Below are positions 44,738-54,222 of a stretch of DNA of 64,000 nucleotides, piece by piece. Each line of letters begins with the position of its first letter. The first letter of the stretch is position 1. Source of the DNA: Saccharofermentans sp. (GTDB lineage Bacteria; Bacillota; Clostridia; Saccharofermentanales; Saccharofermentanaceae); contig JAIKZM010000196.1 in NCBI GenBank assembly GCA_024682215.1, forward strand, positions 22,096 to 86,095. The letters run 5' to 3'. Made by a program: the position numbers and the translations under genes. The notes under the pieces are model-generated. The model worked only from the letters and a program-made list of their open reading frames with translations, ran no database searches and was not told where the DNA came from.

Positions 44738-45694
44738 ATGGCAGAATCTTATAACATTTGTCTCGATATCGGCGGCACAAAGGTTCTTGGCGCTATATTC
44801 AATTCAAAGCGTGAGATCGTTTACCGCATGAAGAAAAAGACTAAGTCCGGTGGTGAGTCTTCACAGAATATCGAAGATCTCATCATCAGCGTCGTTAAGG
44901 ATCTGCTTGACGGTTCAGGCATAAAGAAGAGCCAGATCCACGCGATTGCCGCAGGCGCTCCCGGCGTCATCAACCAGGAGAGCGGCATTGTGCTTTTCTC
45001 ACCCAATCTTCCCTGGAAGAACTATAACATCAGGAAGCCCATCGAGGAAGAATTCGGTGTTCCGTTCTATATCGGAAATGACGTTAACGTAGGTGTTTTA
45101 GGTGAATATAAATTCGGCGCCGCCAAGGGCTATAACAATGTGGTAGGTCTCTTTGTCGGTACAGGTATGGGCGGCGGCCTCATCCTTAACGGTGAGCTTT
45201 ACACAGGCAACAAGTTCAAGGCTGCTGAGTACGGTCACATGATCCTCGATCCCGAGGGACCTCTGTGCAACTGTGGACAGAGAGGATGCCTTGAGGCATT
45301 TTCGAGCAAGCAGGGTATGAGCTCATATATCAGACAGCAGGTAGCAAGAGGCAGGAAGTCCGCCATGGCTGAAGCCGTACAGGACGGCGTTTTCAAGTCC
45401 AAGCTCCTTAAGGCTGCGCTTAACAGCAATGATCCGGTTGCAACTGAAGCCGTCAACCGTGCATGCCATTATCTGGCAATAGCTTCAGGCAACCTCGTAA
45501 ACACATTCAGTCCTGAGATCGTCGTTTACGGCGGCGGTGTCATCGAGGCGGTGGGTGATGTCTTCCTGCAGAAGATCCTTTCTGAAGTTGACAGATACTG
45601 TATGCCTTCGATCAGAGAGACAGTCGTTTTCAAGAAAGCAGCATTAGGTGACGATTCGATCCTTTACGGCGCACTTTCAATGATCAAGAAGTAA
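44738..45694 (+). CDS. ROK-family sugar kinase (glucokinase-like)
   Basis: 318 residues. Phosphate-1 motif LDIGGTKVLGAIF, the catalytic Asp in IGNDVNVGVLGE, GLFVGTGMGGGLI, and the ROK zinc site with H in EYGHM and CNCGQRGCLEAF. Glucose phosphorylation is the usual activity in Firmicutes. Separate from regulatory ROK proteins, it has no HTH domain. ATG 44738 follows a GAGGGGAG site. valS starts 28 bases downstream. Confidence 0.88.
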   Translation: MAESYNICLDIGGTKVLGAIFNSKREIVYRMKKKTKSGGESSQNIEDLIISVVKDLLDGSGIKKSQIHAIAAGAPGVINQESGIVLFSPNLPWKNYNIRKPIEEEFGVPFYIGNDVNVGVLGEYKFGAAKGYNNVVGLFVGTGMGGGLILNGELYTGNKFKAAEYGHMILDPEGPLCNCGQRGCLEAFSSKQGMSSYIRQQVARGRKSAMAEAVQDGVFKSKLLKAALNSNDPVATEAVNRACHYLAIASGNLVNTFSPEIVVYGGGVIEAVGDVFLQKILSEVDRYCMPSIRETVVFKKAALGDDSILYGALSMIKK

Positions 45695-45722
45695 ATAAAT
45701 CGAAAAGAGGAACAATATATCA

Positions 45723-48377
45723 ATGGCTAGAATTGATAGCATCAGCAAGACATTCAATCCTAATGAAGAGGAACCCAAGCTTTATAAGAGCTGGATGGAA
45801 AAAGGCTATTTCAAGCCTTCAGATGACAAGAGTAAAAAGAAATTCTCCATCGTAATGCCCCCGCCGAACATCACCGGCCAGCTTCACATGGGACATGCTC
45901 TTGATAACACTCTTCAGGACATCCTTACAAGATATAAGAGAATGGCAGGTTATGCTGCTCTCTGGCTCCCCGGAACAGATCACGCATCCATTGCGACCGA
46001 AGCAAAGATCGTAGAGCAGATGCGTAAGGAAGGCATCTTCAAGGAAGACATCGGAAGAGATAAGTTCCTTGAGAGAGCATGGGCATGGAAAGAGCAGTAC
46101 GGCGGACGTATCGTTGAGCAGCTCAAGAAGATGGGATCTTCCTGTGACTGGTCAAGAGAGCGCTTCACAATGGATGAAGGGTGCTCAGATGCCGTCAAGG
46201 AAGTATTCGTTAAGTACTACAACCAGGGCCTCATCTACAGAGGCGAGCGCATCATCAACTGGTGCCCTCACTGCCTTACTTCGATCTCCAACGCTGAGGT
46301 TGAGTATGAGGAGCAGCCCGGTCATTTCTGGCATATCAGATATCCTTTCGAGGACGGATCCGGATATATCAATCTCGCAACAACAAGACCTGAGACTCTC
46401 TTAGGCGATACTGCAGTTGCTGTTAACCCTAAAGATGAGCGTTACAAGGACGTTGTCGGCAAGATGCTCGTTCTGCCTCTCGTAGGACGCAAGATCCCTG
46501 TCGTTGCAGATGACTATGTTGATATCGAATTCGGTACCGGTGCGGTAAAGATCACTCCCGGTCACGATCCTAACGACTTTGAAGTCGGACAGAGACATAA
46601 CCTTGAGGTCATCACAGTCCTCACAGAAGATGCCAAGATCACCGAGGATTACCCGAAGTATGCCGGCATGGACAGATATGAGGCAAGAGAAGCCATCGTT
46701 AAGGATCTCGAAGAAGGCGGATTCCTCATTGAGATTGAAGACTATACCCATAACGTCGGTACATGCTACCGCTGCGGCACGACTATCGAGCCGAGGGTTT
46801 CACTGCAGTGGTTTGTTAAGATGGAGACACTTGCAAAGCCTGCTATCGAGGCAGTAAGAGACGGACGTACGAGATTCGTTCCCGAGAGATTCTCCAAGAA
46901 CTACTACAACTGGATGGAAGATATCCGTGACTGGTGTATCTCGAGACAGCTCTGGTGGGGTCACAGGATCCCTGCGTTCTACTGCGATGACTGCGGTGAG
47001 ATCGTAGTTACCAAGGAAGATACGGCTGTATGCCCTAAGTGCGGCAAGCCCATGCGTCAGGATCCCGATACTCTCGATACATGGTTCTCATCAGCTCTCT
47101 GGCCGTTCTCAACACTCGGCTGGCCTGCTAAAACTGAGGATCTTGAGCGTTTCTATCCTACGGATACGCTTGTTACAGGTTACGACATCATAACATTCTG
47201 GGTTTCCAGAATGATGGTTGCAGGTATGGCTCACATGGATCAGGTTCCTTTCAAGGATGTCCTTATCCATGGTCTCGTAAGGGATTCACAGGGCCGCAAG
47301 ATGAGTAAGTCCCTGGGCAACGGTATCGATCCTCTCGAGATCATCGAGAATCACGGTGCAGATGCTCTCAGATTCGCTCTTGTTACAGGTAATGCTCCGG
47401 GTAATGACCAGAGATTCCAGGAAGACAAGATCATTATGGGAAGAAACCTTTCCAATAAGATCTGGAACGCAATGAGATTCGTCATCATGAACATGCCTGA
47501 CGAGATCGATTACAGCAAACTTGATCCTTCGAAGTATACTCTCGAGGACAAATGGATCCTTACAAAGCTCCATAACGTTGTTGCTGAAGCTACGGTCAAT
47601 ATCGATAACTACGATTTCGGCGTAGCACTTTCCAAGATCGTTGATTTCATCTGGGATAACTTCTGCGACTGGTATATCGAGATCTGCAAGAGCAGGCTTT
47701 TCGATGAGAACTGCCCGACAAGCCTTGAGGCGCGTTATCTGCTCAACTATGTTCTCGGTGTATCCATGCAGCTCCTGCATCCGTTCATGCCGTTTATCAC
47801 TGAGGAGGTTTATTCCAACCTCGTTCTGGACGGTAAGTCTGAATCGATCATGATCTCTGACTGGCCTGATGCAGACAAGATCCCTGCTTCACCTGATGAG
47901 GCTGAGATGATGGAAACGCTCATGGATGCCATCCGCGGAATCCGTGCGGTAAGAAAGGAAATGGATGTTGCACCTTCAAGAAAGGCACATATCATCGTAG
48001 TTACACCTTCTGACAAGACCGCATCGATGTTCGTCAACGGAGAGGCTTTCCTTGCCAGACTTGCTTCCGTAAGCGGCCTTGAGACAAGGAAAGATAAAGA
48101 GGGAATACCTTCAACTGCTGTTGCGGCTATGTTCAAGGGAGGCGAGATCTATCTTCCTCTTGAGGACCTTATCGATATCAGCAAGGAGCTTGAGCGTCTC
48201 GGAAAAGAGAAGGAGCGCCTTGAAGGTGAGATCAACCGTGTAAGCGGCAAGCTTGCTAACGAGTCATTCGTATCAAGAGCGCCTGCTGCAGTTGTTGATC
48301 AGGAGAGGGCAAAACTCGTTAAGTACGAGGAAATGCATAAGAGTATTGTCGACAGAATAGCTATTCTGAGCAAATAA
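45723..48377 (+). CDS. valS: Valyl-tRNA synthetase
   Basis: 884 residues. The class I HIGH motif appears as HMGH in PPPNITGQLHMGHAL, KMSKS as RKMSKSLGN, and the editing domain (TTRPETLLGDTAVAVNP) lies between. The C-terminal coiled coil of about 70 residues (ELERLGKEKERLEGEIN) is present. ATG 45723 with AGAGGAA. There is no room for a T-box leader in the 28-base gap upstream. Confidence 0.98.
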   Translation: MARIDSISKTFNPNEEEPKLYKSWMEKGYFKPSDDKSKKKFSIVMPPPNITGQLHMGHALDNTLQDILTRYKRMAGYAALWLPGTDHASIATEAKIVEQMRKEGIFKEDIGRDKFLERAWAWKEQYGGRIVEQLKKMGSSCDWSRERFTMDEGCSDAVKEVFVKYYNQGLIYRGERIINWCPHCLTSISNAEVEYEEQPGHFWHIRYPFEDGSGYINLATTRPETLLGDTAVAVNPKDERYKDVVGKMLVLPLVGRKIPVVADDYVDIEFGTGAVKITPGHDPNDFEVGQRHNLEVITVLTEDAKITEDYPKYAGMDRYEAREAIVKDLEEGGFLIEIEDYTHNVGTCYRCGTTIEPRVSLQWFVKMETLAKPAIEAVRDGRTRFVPERFSKNYYNWMEDIRDWCISRQLWWGHRIPAFYCDDCGEIVVTKEDTAVCPKCGKPMRQDPDTLDTWFSSALWPFSTLGWPAKTEDLERFYPTDTLVTGYDIITFWVSRMMVAGMAHMDQVPFKDVLIHGLVRDSQGRKMSKSLGNGIDPLEIIENHGADALRFALVTGNAPGNDQRFQEDKIIMGRNLSNKIWNAMRFVIMNMPDEIDYSKLDPSKYTLEDKWILTKLHNVVAEATVNIDNYDFGVALSKIVDFIWDNFCDWYIEICKSRLFDENCPTSLEARYLLNYVLGVSMQLLHPFMPFITEEVYSNLVLDGKSESIMISDWPDADKIPASPDEAEMMETLMDAIRGIRAVRKEMDVAPSRKAHIIVVTPSDKTASMFVNGEAFLARLASVSGLETRKDKEGIPSTAVAAMFKGGEIYLPLEDLIDISKELERLGKEKERLEGEINRVSGKLANESFVSRAPAAVVDQERAKLVKYEEMHKSIVDRIAILSK

Positions 48378-48389
48378 GGAGGAACAACT

Positions 48390-49079
48390 ATGGACAATGT
48401 AGAAGCATTTCAGAACAAGGAACTGATAGCGAAGCTGCCTAAAGATGGAGTTCATTGCTATGCGGGAAATCCCGGTAAGATCATGAGGAACAGGGTCGTA
48501 TCGATCATATTCCTTCTGCTCAGTGCTGCTCTTGCGGTATTCGGTTTCCTTAACGCTAAAAACGGCGTTGTCATGATCGCACTCGGCGGCGTTGGCGTAG
48601 TTCTTGCAGTATGCTTTATTCTTGTGTTCTGCCAGACATTCCTCGTATCAAAGTTCAGAGTTGCTGTTGACTATAACGAAAAGAACATAGTTCTCAGATA
48701 CCGTTACAGCAAGATCCTTATACCTTTCGAGAACTTCGACGCAAGAGACGGAGCTCCCGATCAGGCTGAGGCTCTTATCGATAAGAACTTCAAGAAGGGC
48801 GAAAATGCTTATCTCGTTCTCGATGATGTTTTCGAGGATGCTTGCTATCAGACATCCATCGCAGATCTTGAGTCCAAGGACGATTTTGAGAAGCTCAAGG
48901 CTGATTGTTTTGCGATCGCTGACGCTTATGGTGCACGCAACAGCAAGGATAAGGTCAAGTTCTACTATGAGAAGAACCTTGATGACAAGGCTGATTCCGA
49001 AGAGGCTGACATCGACAAGATCATTGCGGAAGCAAGAAGTGAAGAGAAGGAAGGCAAGAAAGAGGATACCGAAGAGTAA
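48390..49079 (+). CDS. Membrane protein of unknown function
   Basis: 229 residues. Two adjacent membrane helices (about residues 35-53 and 58-82) are followed by a cytoplasmic part that begins like a PH-type beta domain (KFRVAVDYNEKNIVLRYRYSKILIPFENF), a central acidic region and a strongly charged, helical end (EEADIDKIIAEARSEEKEG). I do not recognise the family. ATG 48390 has AAGGAGGA upstream, 12 bases after valS, and a terminator follows. Confidence 0.75.
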   Translation: MDNVEAFQNKELIAKLPKDGVHCYAGNPGKIMRNRVVSIIFLLLSAALAVFGFLNAKNGVVMIALGGVGVVLAVCFILVFCQTFLVSKFRVAVDYNEKNIVLRYRYSKILIPFENFDARDGAPDQAEALIDKNFKKGENAYLVLDDVFEDACYQTSIADLESKDDFEKLKADCFAIADAYGARNSKDKVKFYYEKNLDDKADSEEADIDKIIAEARSEEKEGKKEDTEE

Positions 49080-49105
49080 TCTCTTAACCTTAAATGAAAC
49101 AGTTT

Positions 49106-49136
49106 GGGGTGCCTCATTTGAGACACCCCTTTATTT
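49106..49136. terminator. Bidirectional terminator between convergent genes
   Basis: GGGGTGCCTC (49106-49115) pairs with GAGACACCCC (49120-49129) with one mismatch and loop ATTT. T residues follow on the plus side and the stem ends beside the rluB-like stop on the minus side. Confidence 0.75.
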
Positions 49137-49859
49137 TGCATCCTTAAGCAGTTCCTGCTTTTCCTTGGCGGTCAGATAACGCCATTTTCCGGTTTCAAGA
49201 TCACCGAGCTTAACATTCATGAACCTGATCCTCTTGAGGCGAGTGACCCTGTATCCGAGATACTCGCACATGCGTCTGATCTGGCGGTTCATACCCTGTT
49301 TTAAGATTATCCTGAACGTCTTTGGATTTACGGGGATAAGCTCGGCGGGAAGAGTCATTCTGCCAAGGACTGGCACACCGGATGACATGTTCTTTATGAA
49401 ATCCCTGTCGTATGGTCTGTCCAGAGAAACGACGTACTCTTTCTCGTGGCCGTTCTCGGACCTGAGCAGGAGATTGACGATATCGCCGTTGTTGGTAAGC
49501 AGGATAAGTCCCGATGAATTCTTGTCGAGACGTCCGACAGGGAAGATGCGCTCACTGAAATGTATGTAGTCGATAATGTTTGAAGGATCCCGTCTGTCAG
49601 TGGTGCAGGTAATGCCAAGAGGCTTGTTGAAGGCAATGTAGATCATTGAATCTTCAGGAGTGACTGCTTTGCCGTCAACCTCGACTGAATCGCCGTCAAA
49701 AACACGTGTGCCGAGATCAGCAGTAACGCCGTTGACAGAGACTTTGCCCGATTCGATCAGCTTGTCAGCCTCACGTCTTGAGCATATTCCGGATGAAGCA
49801 ATGTATTTATTGAGCCTGATGCCTTCAGGTGCGGATCTCTCCGGGTCATTCCCAGACAT
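49131..49859 (-). CDS. rluB: RluB/RsuA-family pseudouridine synthase
   Basis: About 242 residues from ATG 49859; a longer frame starting at 49910 exists but would run far into the kinase gene. The N-terminal S4 domain (RLNKYIASSGICSRREADKLI) is followed by the catalytic Asp in PVGRLDKNSSGLILLTN and the KQGMNRQIRRMCEYLG end. The family modifies the 23S rRNA near the peptidyl transferase centre (or 16S, for RsuA). The start lies 14 bases inside the sensor-kinase 3' end, so it is probably co-transcribed with the two-component genes. Confidence 0.93.
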   Translation of the reverse strand: MSGNDPERSAPEGIRLNKYIASSGICSRREADKLIESGKVSVNGVTADLGTRVFDGDSVEVDGKAVTPEDSMIYIAFNKPLGITCTTDRRDPSNIIDYIHFSERIFPVGRLDKNSSGLILLTNNGDIVNLLLRSENGHEKEYVVSLDRPYDRDFIKNMSSGVPVLGRMTLPAELIPVNPKTFRIILKQGMNRQIRRMCEYLGYRVTRLKRIRFMNVKLGDLETGKWRYLTAKEKQELLKDAK

Positions 49860-51654
49860 CGATATTTTCCGCCTTTGACAGGGTGAATGTGAAAGTTGAA
49901 CCTTCCTCATACTTACTGGTGACCTTTATGGTCTCGCCCATGTAGCTGAGGAGCTCTTTGGCAATGGAAAGACCGAGGCCTGAACCTTTCTTTCCTCTTG
50001 CACGGTCAGCCTTGAAGAATCTGTCGAAGATGTGGTCTATATCGTATTCGTGTATGCCTTGTCCGGTATCTGCGACGGAGATATAAACCTTCTTTTCGTT
50101 CTCGATGTAGTCGGTTATGATCGTGATCGATTTGCCGCGGGGAGTGTATTTCTTAGCGTTATCCAGAAGGATGACGAGAATCTGCTCGACACGGTCGGGG
50201 TTGCCGTTGACGGTAGGGAGATTGCCGTAGGTGTTCTGTACTGAGAACTTGATGCCGGCTTCAGCCATGATGGGGCCGAACCTGATCTCGATGCTGTTGA
50301 TCAGCTTGTTAACGTCAAACGGGAATGTCTTAAATGCAAGTGTGCGCGACTGGAGCTTTGAAAGTTCAAGCATGTCGTCGATGAGTCTCGAAAGACGCAT
50401 GGTCTCGTTAAGGATGATGCCGTAATAACGCTGACGGTCTTCCTCTTTTTTAACCATGCCGTCCGAAAGAGGTTCGATAAGTCCGCGCAATGTCTGAAGT
50501 GGAGTACGCAGCTCGTGTGAGATATTGGCAACGTAATCCTGTCTGAAATGCTCGTTCTTCTGGGCTTCATAGATATCGCGGAAGAATCCGGTTGCACCGA
50601 TGATGCGGTCTTTGTCTTCGGAGTCGTATTTGGGGATGATGGTCGACTGGTAAGCGTAGCTCCTGTCTTCGATCATGCGGGTCTTTGTCTCGCCGGTCAT
50701 GATGCAGTCTTCGAAATCCTTCCAGACCTCTTCGAACGGGATGAGCTGCAGATGCTCGGTGAACATGTTGTTCTTCTCGGCTCTGGTGAAGAGTGTCTTT
50801 ATGGCTTCGTTTGTCGTAACGGGATTTGAGTTCTCGTCGACCACCACGATACCGTCGGAAATGACATCGAAGATCTCCTGGAGACGGTTCTTTTCGATCG
50901 TGAGGTCATTGATGGATTTGGAGAGCTGGTCGGCGAGGTAGTTGAAGGAAGCGCCGAGCTCACCGATCTCACCCTTGTGGCTTTCGTCGGCTCTGACCTT
51001 GAAGTTGCCGCTGGCGTATTCCATTGCAATCTCGTTCATTTCCTGGATAGGGAGGACCATTCTTGCAACAAGCGCGTATGCCGGAATGAGCATAACGCAT
51101 GCGGCCATCATGGTGGACAGGATAAGAATGTTGATGTACTGGATTATCAGGCTGTTGGAAGCATTCAGGTATGACAGTGAAAGCAGAGTGCACTGTTCGT
51201 TTTGAAAGATGATGGGCTGGCTTATTGCCAGGATCTCCCTCATGGGGTCGGATGTGCTGAACCTTCTGGATGACAGACCGCTGTTATCAGCTTTAAATTC
51301 GTTGAAATTAAGTGTGTTGTTGACATGATCGATATCACTGGATGAAATGTTCATCTTATCGAGCGGAGTGCATTGAAGCAGCTTGCCGTCAGGACCGATC
51401 AGAAAATAGTCATGGCCGGTAGCAAAGGATGTTTTAAAGAAGAAATTCCGGGAATTCTCGTCATCGAGCAGTGAAGGGTCAGCCAGAAACTGCTGACGGT
51501 AAACGATATCCTGGCTGATGGCGTTCTTGGTCTCGTTTTCGATGGTGGCAGTACGTCCGGCCACGATAAACGCAATGGTCGCAAGGATCGCCGATGCGAT
51601 CAGCGATATGATGACAAGTGACATTGTCCTTCTGAGCAACGTGCTCTGAAACAT
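49846..51654 (-). CDS. Sensor histidine kinase (HAMP-PAS type)
   Basis: 602 residues: a membrane helix (about 12-33), an extracellular sensor part of about 130 residues, a second helix (about 175-200), HAMP (200-255), PAS (260-370), HisKA with the phosphorylated H380 in NISHELRTPLQ, and the ATPase domain (N box NAKKYTP, VADTGQGI and GSGLGLSIAKEL). The layout matches WalK/PhoR. The start ATG 51654 overlaps the response-regulator stop by 1 base. The signal is unknown. Confidence 0.95.
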   Translation of the reverse strand: MFQSTLLRRTMSLVIISLIASAILATIAFIVAGRTATIENETKNAISQDIVYRQQFLADPSLLDDENSRNFFFKTSFATGHDYFLIGPDGKLLQCTPLDKMNISSSDIDHVNNTLNFNEFKADNSGLSSRRFSTSDPMREILAISQPIIFQNEQCTLLSLSYLNASNSLIIQYINILILSTMMAACVMLIPAYALVARMVLPIQEMNEIAMEYASGNFKVRADESHKGEIGELGASFNYLADQLSKSINDLTIEKNRLQEIFDVISDGIVVVDENSNPVTTNEAIKTLFTRAEKNNMFTEHLQLIPFEEVWKDFEDCIMTGETKTRMIEDRSYAYQSTIIPKYDSEDKDRIIGATGFFRDIYEAQKNEHFRQDYVANISHELRTPLQTLRGLIEPLSDGMVKKEEDRQRYYGIILNETMRLSRLIDDMLELSKLQSRTLAFKTFPFDVNKLINSIEIRFGPIMAEAGIKFSVQNTYGNLPTVNGNPDRVEQILVILLDNAKKYTPRGKSITIITDYIENEKKVYISVADTGQGIHEYDIDHIFDRFFKADRARGKKGSGLGLSIAKELLSYMGETIKVTSKYEEGSTFTFTLSKAENIDVWE

Positions 51655-52340
51655 CAGTCTGCCTCGAATTTATAGCCTACGCCGTAGATCGTCTGGATGC
51701 TCCATGAAGCGCCTTCGAAAGAGATCTTCTGTCTGATGCGCTTGATGTGTGTATCGACTGTACGGTAATCACCGCTGTAATCAAAACCCCAGACGGATTC
51801 GAGGATCTGCTCTCTTTCATAGACCTGACCGGGATGGGAGGCAAGAAGATAAAGGATCTCAACTTCTTTGGGGGTGCAGGGAACCGTCTCGCCCTTGACC
51901 TTAACGGAATAGTTTCCGAGGTTGATCTCAAGACCGGGAAACTTAAGGACGGAAGAGGACTGCTGGGTATCGCCGAATCTTCGCAGGACCGCTTTGATCC
52001 TTGCGATGACCTCGCGGGGTGAGAACGGCTTGACGATATAGTCGTCTGCGCCGAGCTCAAGACCTAAGATCTTATCGATCTCCTCGCCCTTGGCAGTGAG
52101 GATGATGATGGGAGTGGACAGTGTCTTTCTGACCTCGCGGCATACATCGAGACCGCTCATTTCGGGCATCATGACATCGAGAAGGATAAGATCGGCATTG
52201 CCGGTCTGTGCCATCTCAAGACCCTCTCTGCCGTCGTAAGCATCAGTGTGGGTGAAGTTATCATTGTCAAGATATAAAGCGAGTGATTCGTGGACAACGG
52301 GGTCGTCATCACAAATCAAAATGTTGGGTTGTCCATTCAT
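51654..52340 (-). CDS. OmpR/PhoB-family response regulator
   Basis: 228 residues. Receiver domain with D11-D13, the phosphorylated D55 in LLDVMMPE, T82 and K104; then a winged helix ending GVGYKFEAD. It is the first gene of a minus-strand operon with the histidine kinase and rluB-like gene. The promoter (52401-52372) lies upstream, and the sequence gives no sign of self-regulation. Confidence 0.96.
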   Translation of the reverse strand: MNGQPNILICDDDPVVHESLALYLDNDNFTHTDAYDGREGLEMAQTGNADLILLDVMMPEMSGLDVCREVRKTLSTPIIILTAKGEEIDKILGLELGADDYIVKPFSPREVIARIKAVLRRFGDTQQSSSVLKFPGLEINLGNYSVKVKGETVPCTPKEVEILYLLASHPGQVYEREQILESVWGFDYSGDYRTVDTHIKRIRQKISFEGASWSIQTIYGVGYKFEAD

Positions 52341-52371
52341 AGATCAGTAGTCCCTTATAAAAGTTTTATTC

Positions 52372-52401
52372 ATTATATATTGTTTTTATTCGAAAATACA
52401 A
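52372..52401 (-). promoter_or_regulatory. Promoter of the response-regulator operon
   Basis: On the minus strand TTGTAT (52401-52396), an 18-base spacer and TATAAT (52377-52372). AAGGGA precedes the start codon at 52340. Confidence 0.55.
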
Positions 52402-52433
52402 ATGTCATGTATAATTTACTCATATTCGATTTA

Positions 52434-52462
52434 TTGCTTTTTGCAGATGCGGATATTACAAT
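52434..52462 (+). promoter_or_regulatory. Promoter of the lipoprotein gene at 52488
   Basis: TTGCTT (52434-52439), a 17-base spacer and TACAAT (52457-52462). It diverges from the response-regulator promoter 33 bases away. AGGAGG follows at 52476. Confidence 0.55.
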
Positions 52463-52487
52463 CACTCTGTTATTCAGGAGGATGATT

Positions 52488-53852
52488 ATGATGTCAATGA
52501 ACATATATAGAAAGACCGGAGCTGTTCTCCTTGTCTTTTCAATGGCTTTATCCCTTTTCGGATGCAGCATGTTCAGAAAAAAGGAAGTTCTTGAAGCTGC
52601 GAAGGAAGTAGCTGAGAACATCGAGGATTTTGATGCTGACAGGCTTCTTGAGCTTTCTACGCTCAATAAAAACGGCGAAAAGGCTGAAAATCTCCGTAAA
52701 GGCCTTAACGGAGAGTATCTCGACGAGAAGACGAAGAAGTTTTGCGATGCGGTCCGTAAGACGATCCGCTATGAGATCATTGAAGATTCATTTACCGTGA
52801 TGGGAAAAGAGGCTTCGATCGATATCGAATTCAGGCTTGCGGATTACAAGGCTCTTCTCAGGGAAAAATACAAGAATATCGATGAGCTCGTTAAAGCCGT
52901 CGGTGACTGCGAAGACACGATCAAGGTTACATATGGAGCAAGATTCGTAAAAGAAGACGGCAGGTGGCTCTTAGACAACCTCATGGGCTCAAGCTTCCTC
53001 GGTATCTTCGATTTTATGGACTCCGACATCGGAGCTCTTGCCGTTGACCTTGCGGATATAGTTGATAAAACTTCCTGGACCGGTGCAAGTGACGGCACAT
53101 ATAAGAACACGAAAAGGCTTGTGCTTCAGGTTGCTTTCAAGTCTGATATCAGCAAGCTTGCCGGTAAGGGCGTAAATGCTTATTACACCGTTTCAAAGGA
53201 TAACAAGGAAGTCTATTCGAGCAAGCCTTTCGCGATTGGATCCAGCACAAAGATCAATCTTCAGTACAGCACTTCACAGAATCCGGACGCTGAGCTCAGA
53301 TCAGGTTATCTCGCATCAGGTTCTTATACGATCACACTCCTTTCTGAAGACGGAACGGTCCTCACGGCTCAGGATGTAAATGTTACCGTAGCGGTCACAG
53401 AGACAGCTTCCGGTACAGGAACATCTTCCAGGGGCTATGTTTTCAGCAACAGCGATTTTGCAAGAAAAGTAATCACGGCCGCATGGGTCAACGTTGACAA
53501 CAAACGTGTATCAACAGCGTCTTACGGTTCTGACGTAGGAACTATTTCGTTCCAGATGCAGGTGGATCCTTCCATGACCGAGAACCTTTATTTTGCATAC
53601 TTCTATGCTTCTACGGTTTCAGAAGCAATGAAGATCAGGCCCAAGACAGACACTCCGGCCATCAGCGGAACTGCCAAGCCGATCGTAAATTCCAAGGGAA
53701 CATTCTACGCAATGGGGCTTAAGGCTAAGGCAGGAAAGAATTTCAAGACCGGTATCTATATCGTTGCCATATTCTCTGAGGATAAAGAGACACTTTACGG
53801 ACTTGCTGAGTGTCAGATCCTTACCAAGCCTGCTTCAAGCTATACGAACTGA
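52488..53852 (+). CDS. Lipoprotein of unknown function
   Basis: About 454 residues. ATG 52488 (with AGGAGG 52476-52482) starts a lipoprotein signal peptide with lipobox LFGC; a longer open frame from 52290 has no ribosome site and crosses both promoters. The N-terminal part is alpha/beta (KEVAENIEDFDADRLLEL...RWLLDNLMGSSFL) and resembles lipoproteins with a Cys-anchored NTF2-like fold; the second half (about 220-450) is beta-rich. No known family is certain. It is divergent from the two-component operon and could be a target or sensor partner, which is only inference. Confidence 0.8.
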   Translation: MMSMNIYRKTGAVLLVFSMALSLFGCSMFRKKEVLEAAKEVAENIEDFDADRLLELSTLNKNGEKAENLRKGLNGEYLDEKTKKFCDAVRKTIRYEIIEDSFTVMGKEASIDIEFRLADYKALLREKYKNIDELVKAVGDCEDTIKVTYGARFVKEDGRWLLDNLMGSSFLGIFDFMDSDIGALAVDLADIVDKTSWTGASDGTYKNTKRLVLQVAFKSDISKLAGKGVNAYYTVSKDNKEVYSSKPFAIGSSTKINLQYSTSQNPDAELRSGYLASGSYTITLLSEDGTVLTAQDVNVTVAVTETASGTGTSSRGYVFSNSDFARKVITAAWVNVDNKRVSTASYGSDVGTISFQMQVDPSMTENLYFAYFYASTVSEAMKIRPKTDTPAISGTAKPIVNSKGTFYAMGLKAKAGKNFKTGIYIVAIFSEDKETLYGLAECQILTKPASSYTN

Positions 53853-53884
53853 TCTTTGACAGGGAGTCATCGTTCATGAAAAAG

Positions 53885-53918
53885 CGGCAGTCCCAAAGCG
53901 GAACTGCCGTTTTTGTTT
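53885..53918. terminator. Bidirectional terminator
   Basis: CGGCAGT (53885-53891) pairs with ACTGCCG (53903-53909), with an inner pair C-G and T-rich flanks on both strands. It serves the lipoprotein (+) and the DUF1294 gene (-). Confidence 0.75.
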
Positions 53919-53922
53919 GTTC

Positions 53923-54201
53923 TTATTTGCGGATGAAAAGGAAATACGCGGCGGCCGCAATCAGGATGAACTGGATGATCATGAAGACCGGGACTAAGAC
54001 CTTGAATGAAGTGTGCTTGGTCTTGTGCCTGAAGATCTTCATTCCGAGAAAAGCTCCAAGACCGCCGAAAAATGCCGCAAACAGCAGGAGAGTCTTTTCG
54101 GGGATCCTCCATTTGCCCTTTTTGGCCTTGGCTTTGTCGGCTCCGTAAAGCACGAAAGTGATAAGGGTCATAATCGCGTAAAATACAAGAAAAATTTTCA
54201 T
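53923..54201 (-). CDS. DUF1294-family small membrane protein
   Basis: About 92 residues from ATG 54201 (MKIFLVFYAIM); a longer frame reaches 54264 but would cross the opposite gene's start. The DUF1294 pattern is seen: an N-terminal helix, YGADKAKAKKGKWRIPE, then a Gly-rich helix (FFGGLGAFLGMKIFRHKTKH), then a third helix. No ribosome site is present and TATAAT (54213-54208) lies 6 bases before the ATG. Function unknown. Confidence 0.85.
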   Translation of the reverse strand: MKIFLVFYAIMTLITFVLYGADKAKAKKGKWRIPEKTLLLFAAFFGGLGAFLGMKIFRHKTKHTSFKVLVPVFMIIQFILIAAAAYFLFIRK

Positions 54202-54207
54202 GGCTAT

Positions 54208-54215
54208 ATTATAAT
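54208..54215. promoter_or_regulatory. Overlapping divergent -10 boxes
   Basis: The bases ATTATAAT (54208-54215) give TATAAT on both strands (plus 54210-54215; minus 54213-54208). An ATG lies 7 bases away on the plus strand (54223) and 6 bases away on the minus strand (54201). Neither gene has a Shine-Dalgarno. The -35 regions are poor on both sides. Confidence 0.4.
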
Positions 54216-54222
54216 CGTTGAG

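Noticed and set aside
52290..52487. N-terminal extension of the lipoprotein gene
   Set aside because: The longer frame crosses two promoters, lacks a ribosome site and would hide the signal peptide.
54013..54222. N-terminal extension of the small lipoprotein
   Set aside because: It would overlap almost the whole DUF1294 gene and put the lipobox far from the start.
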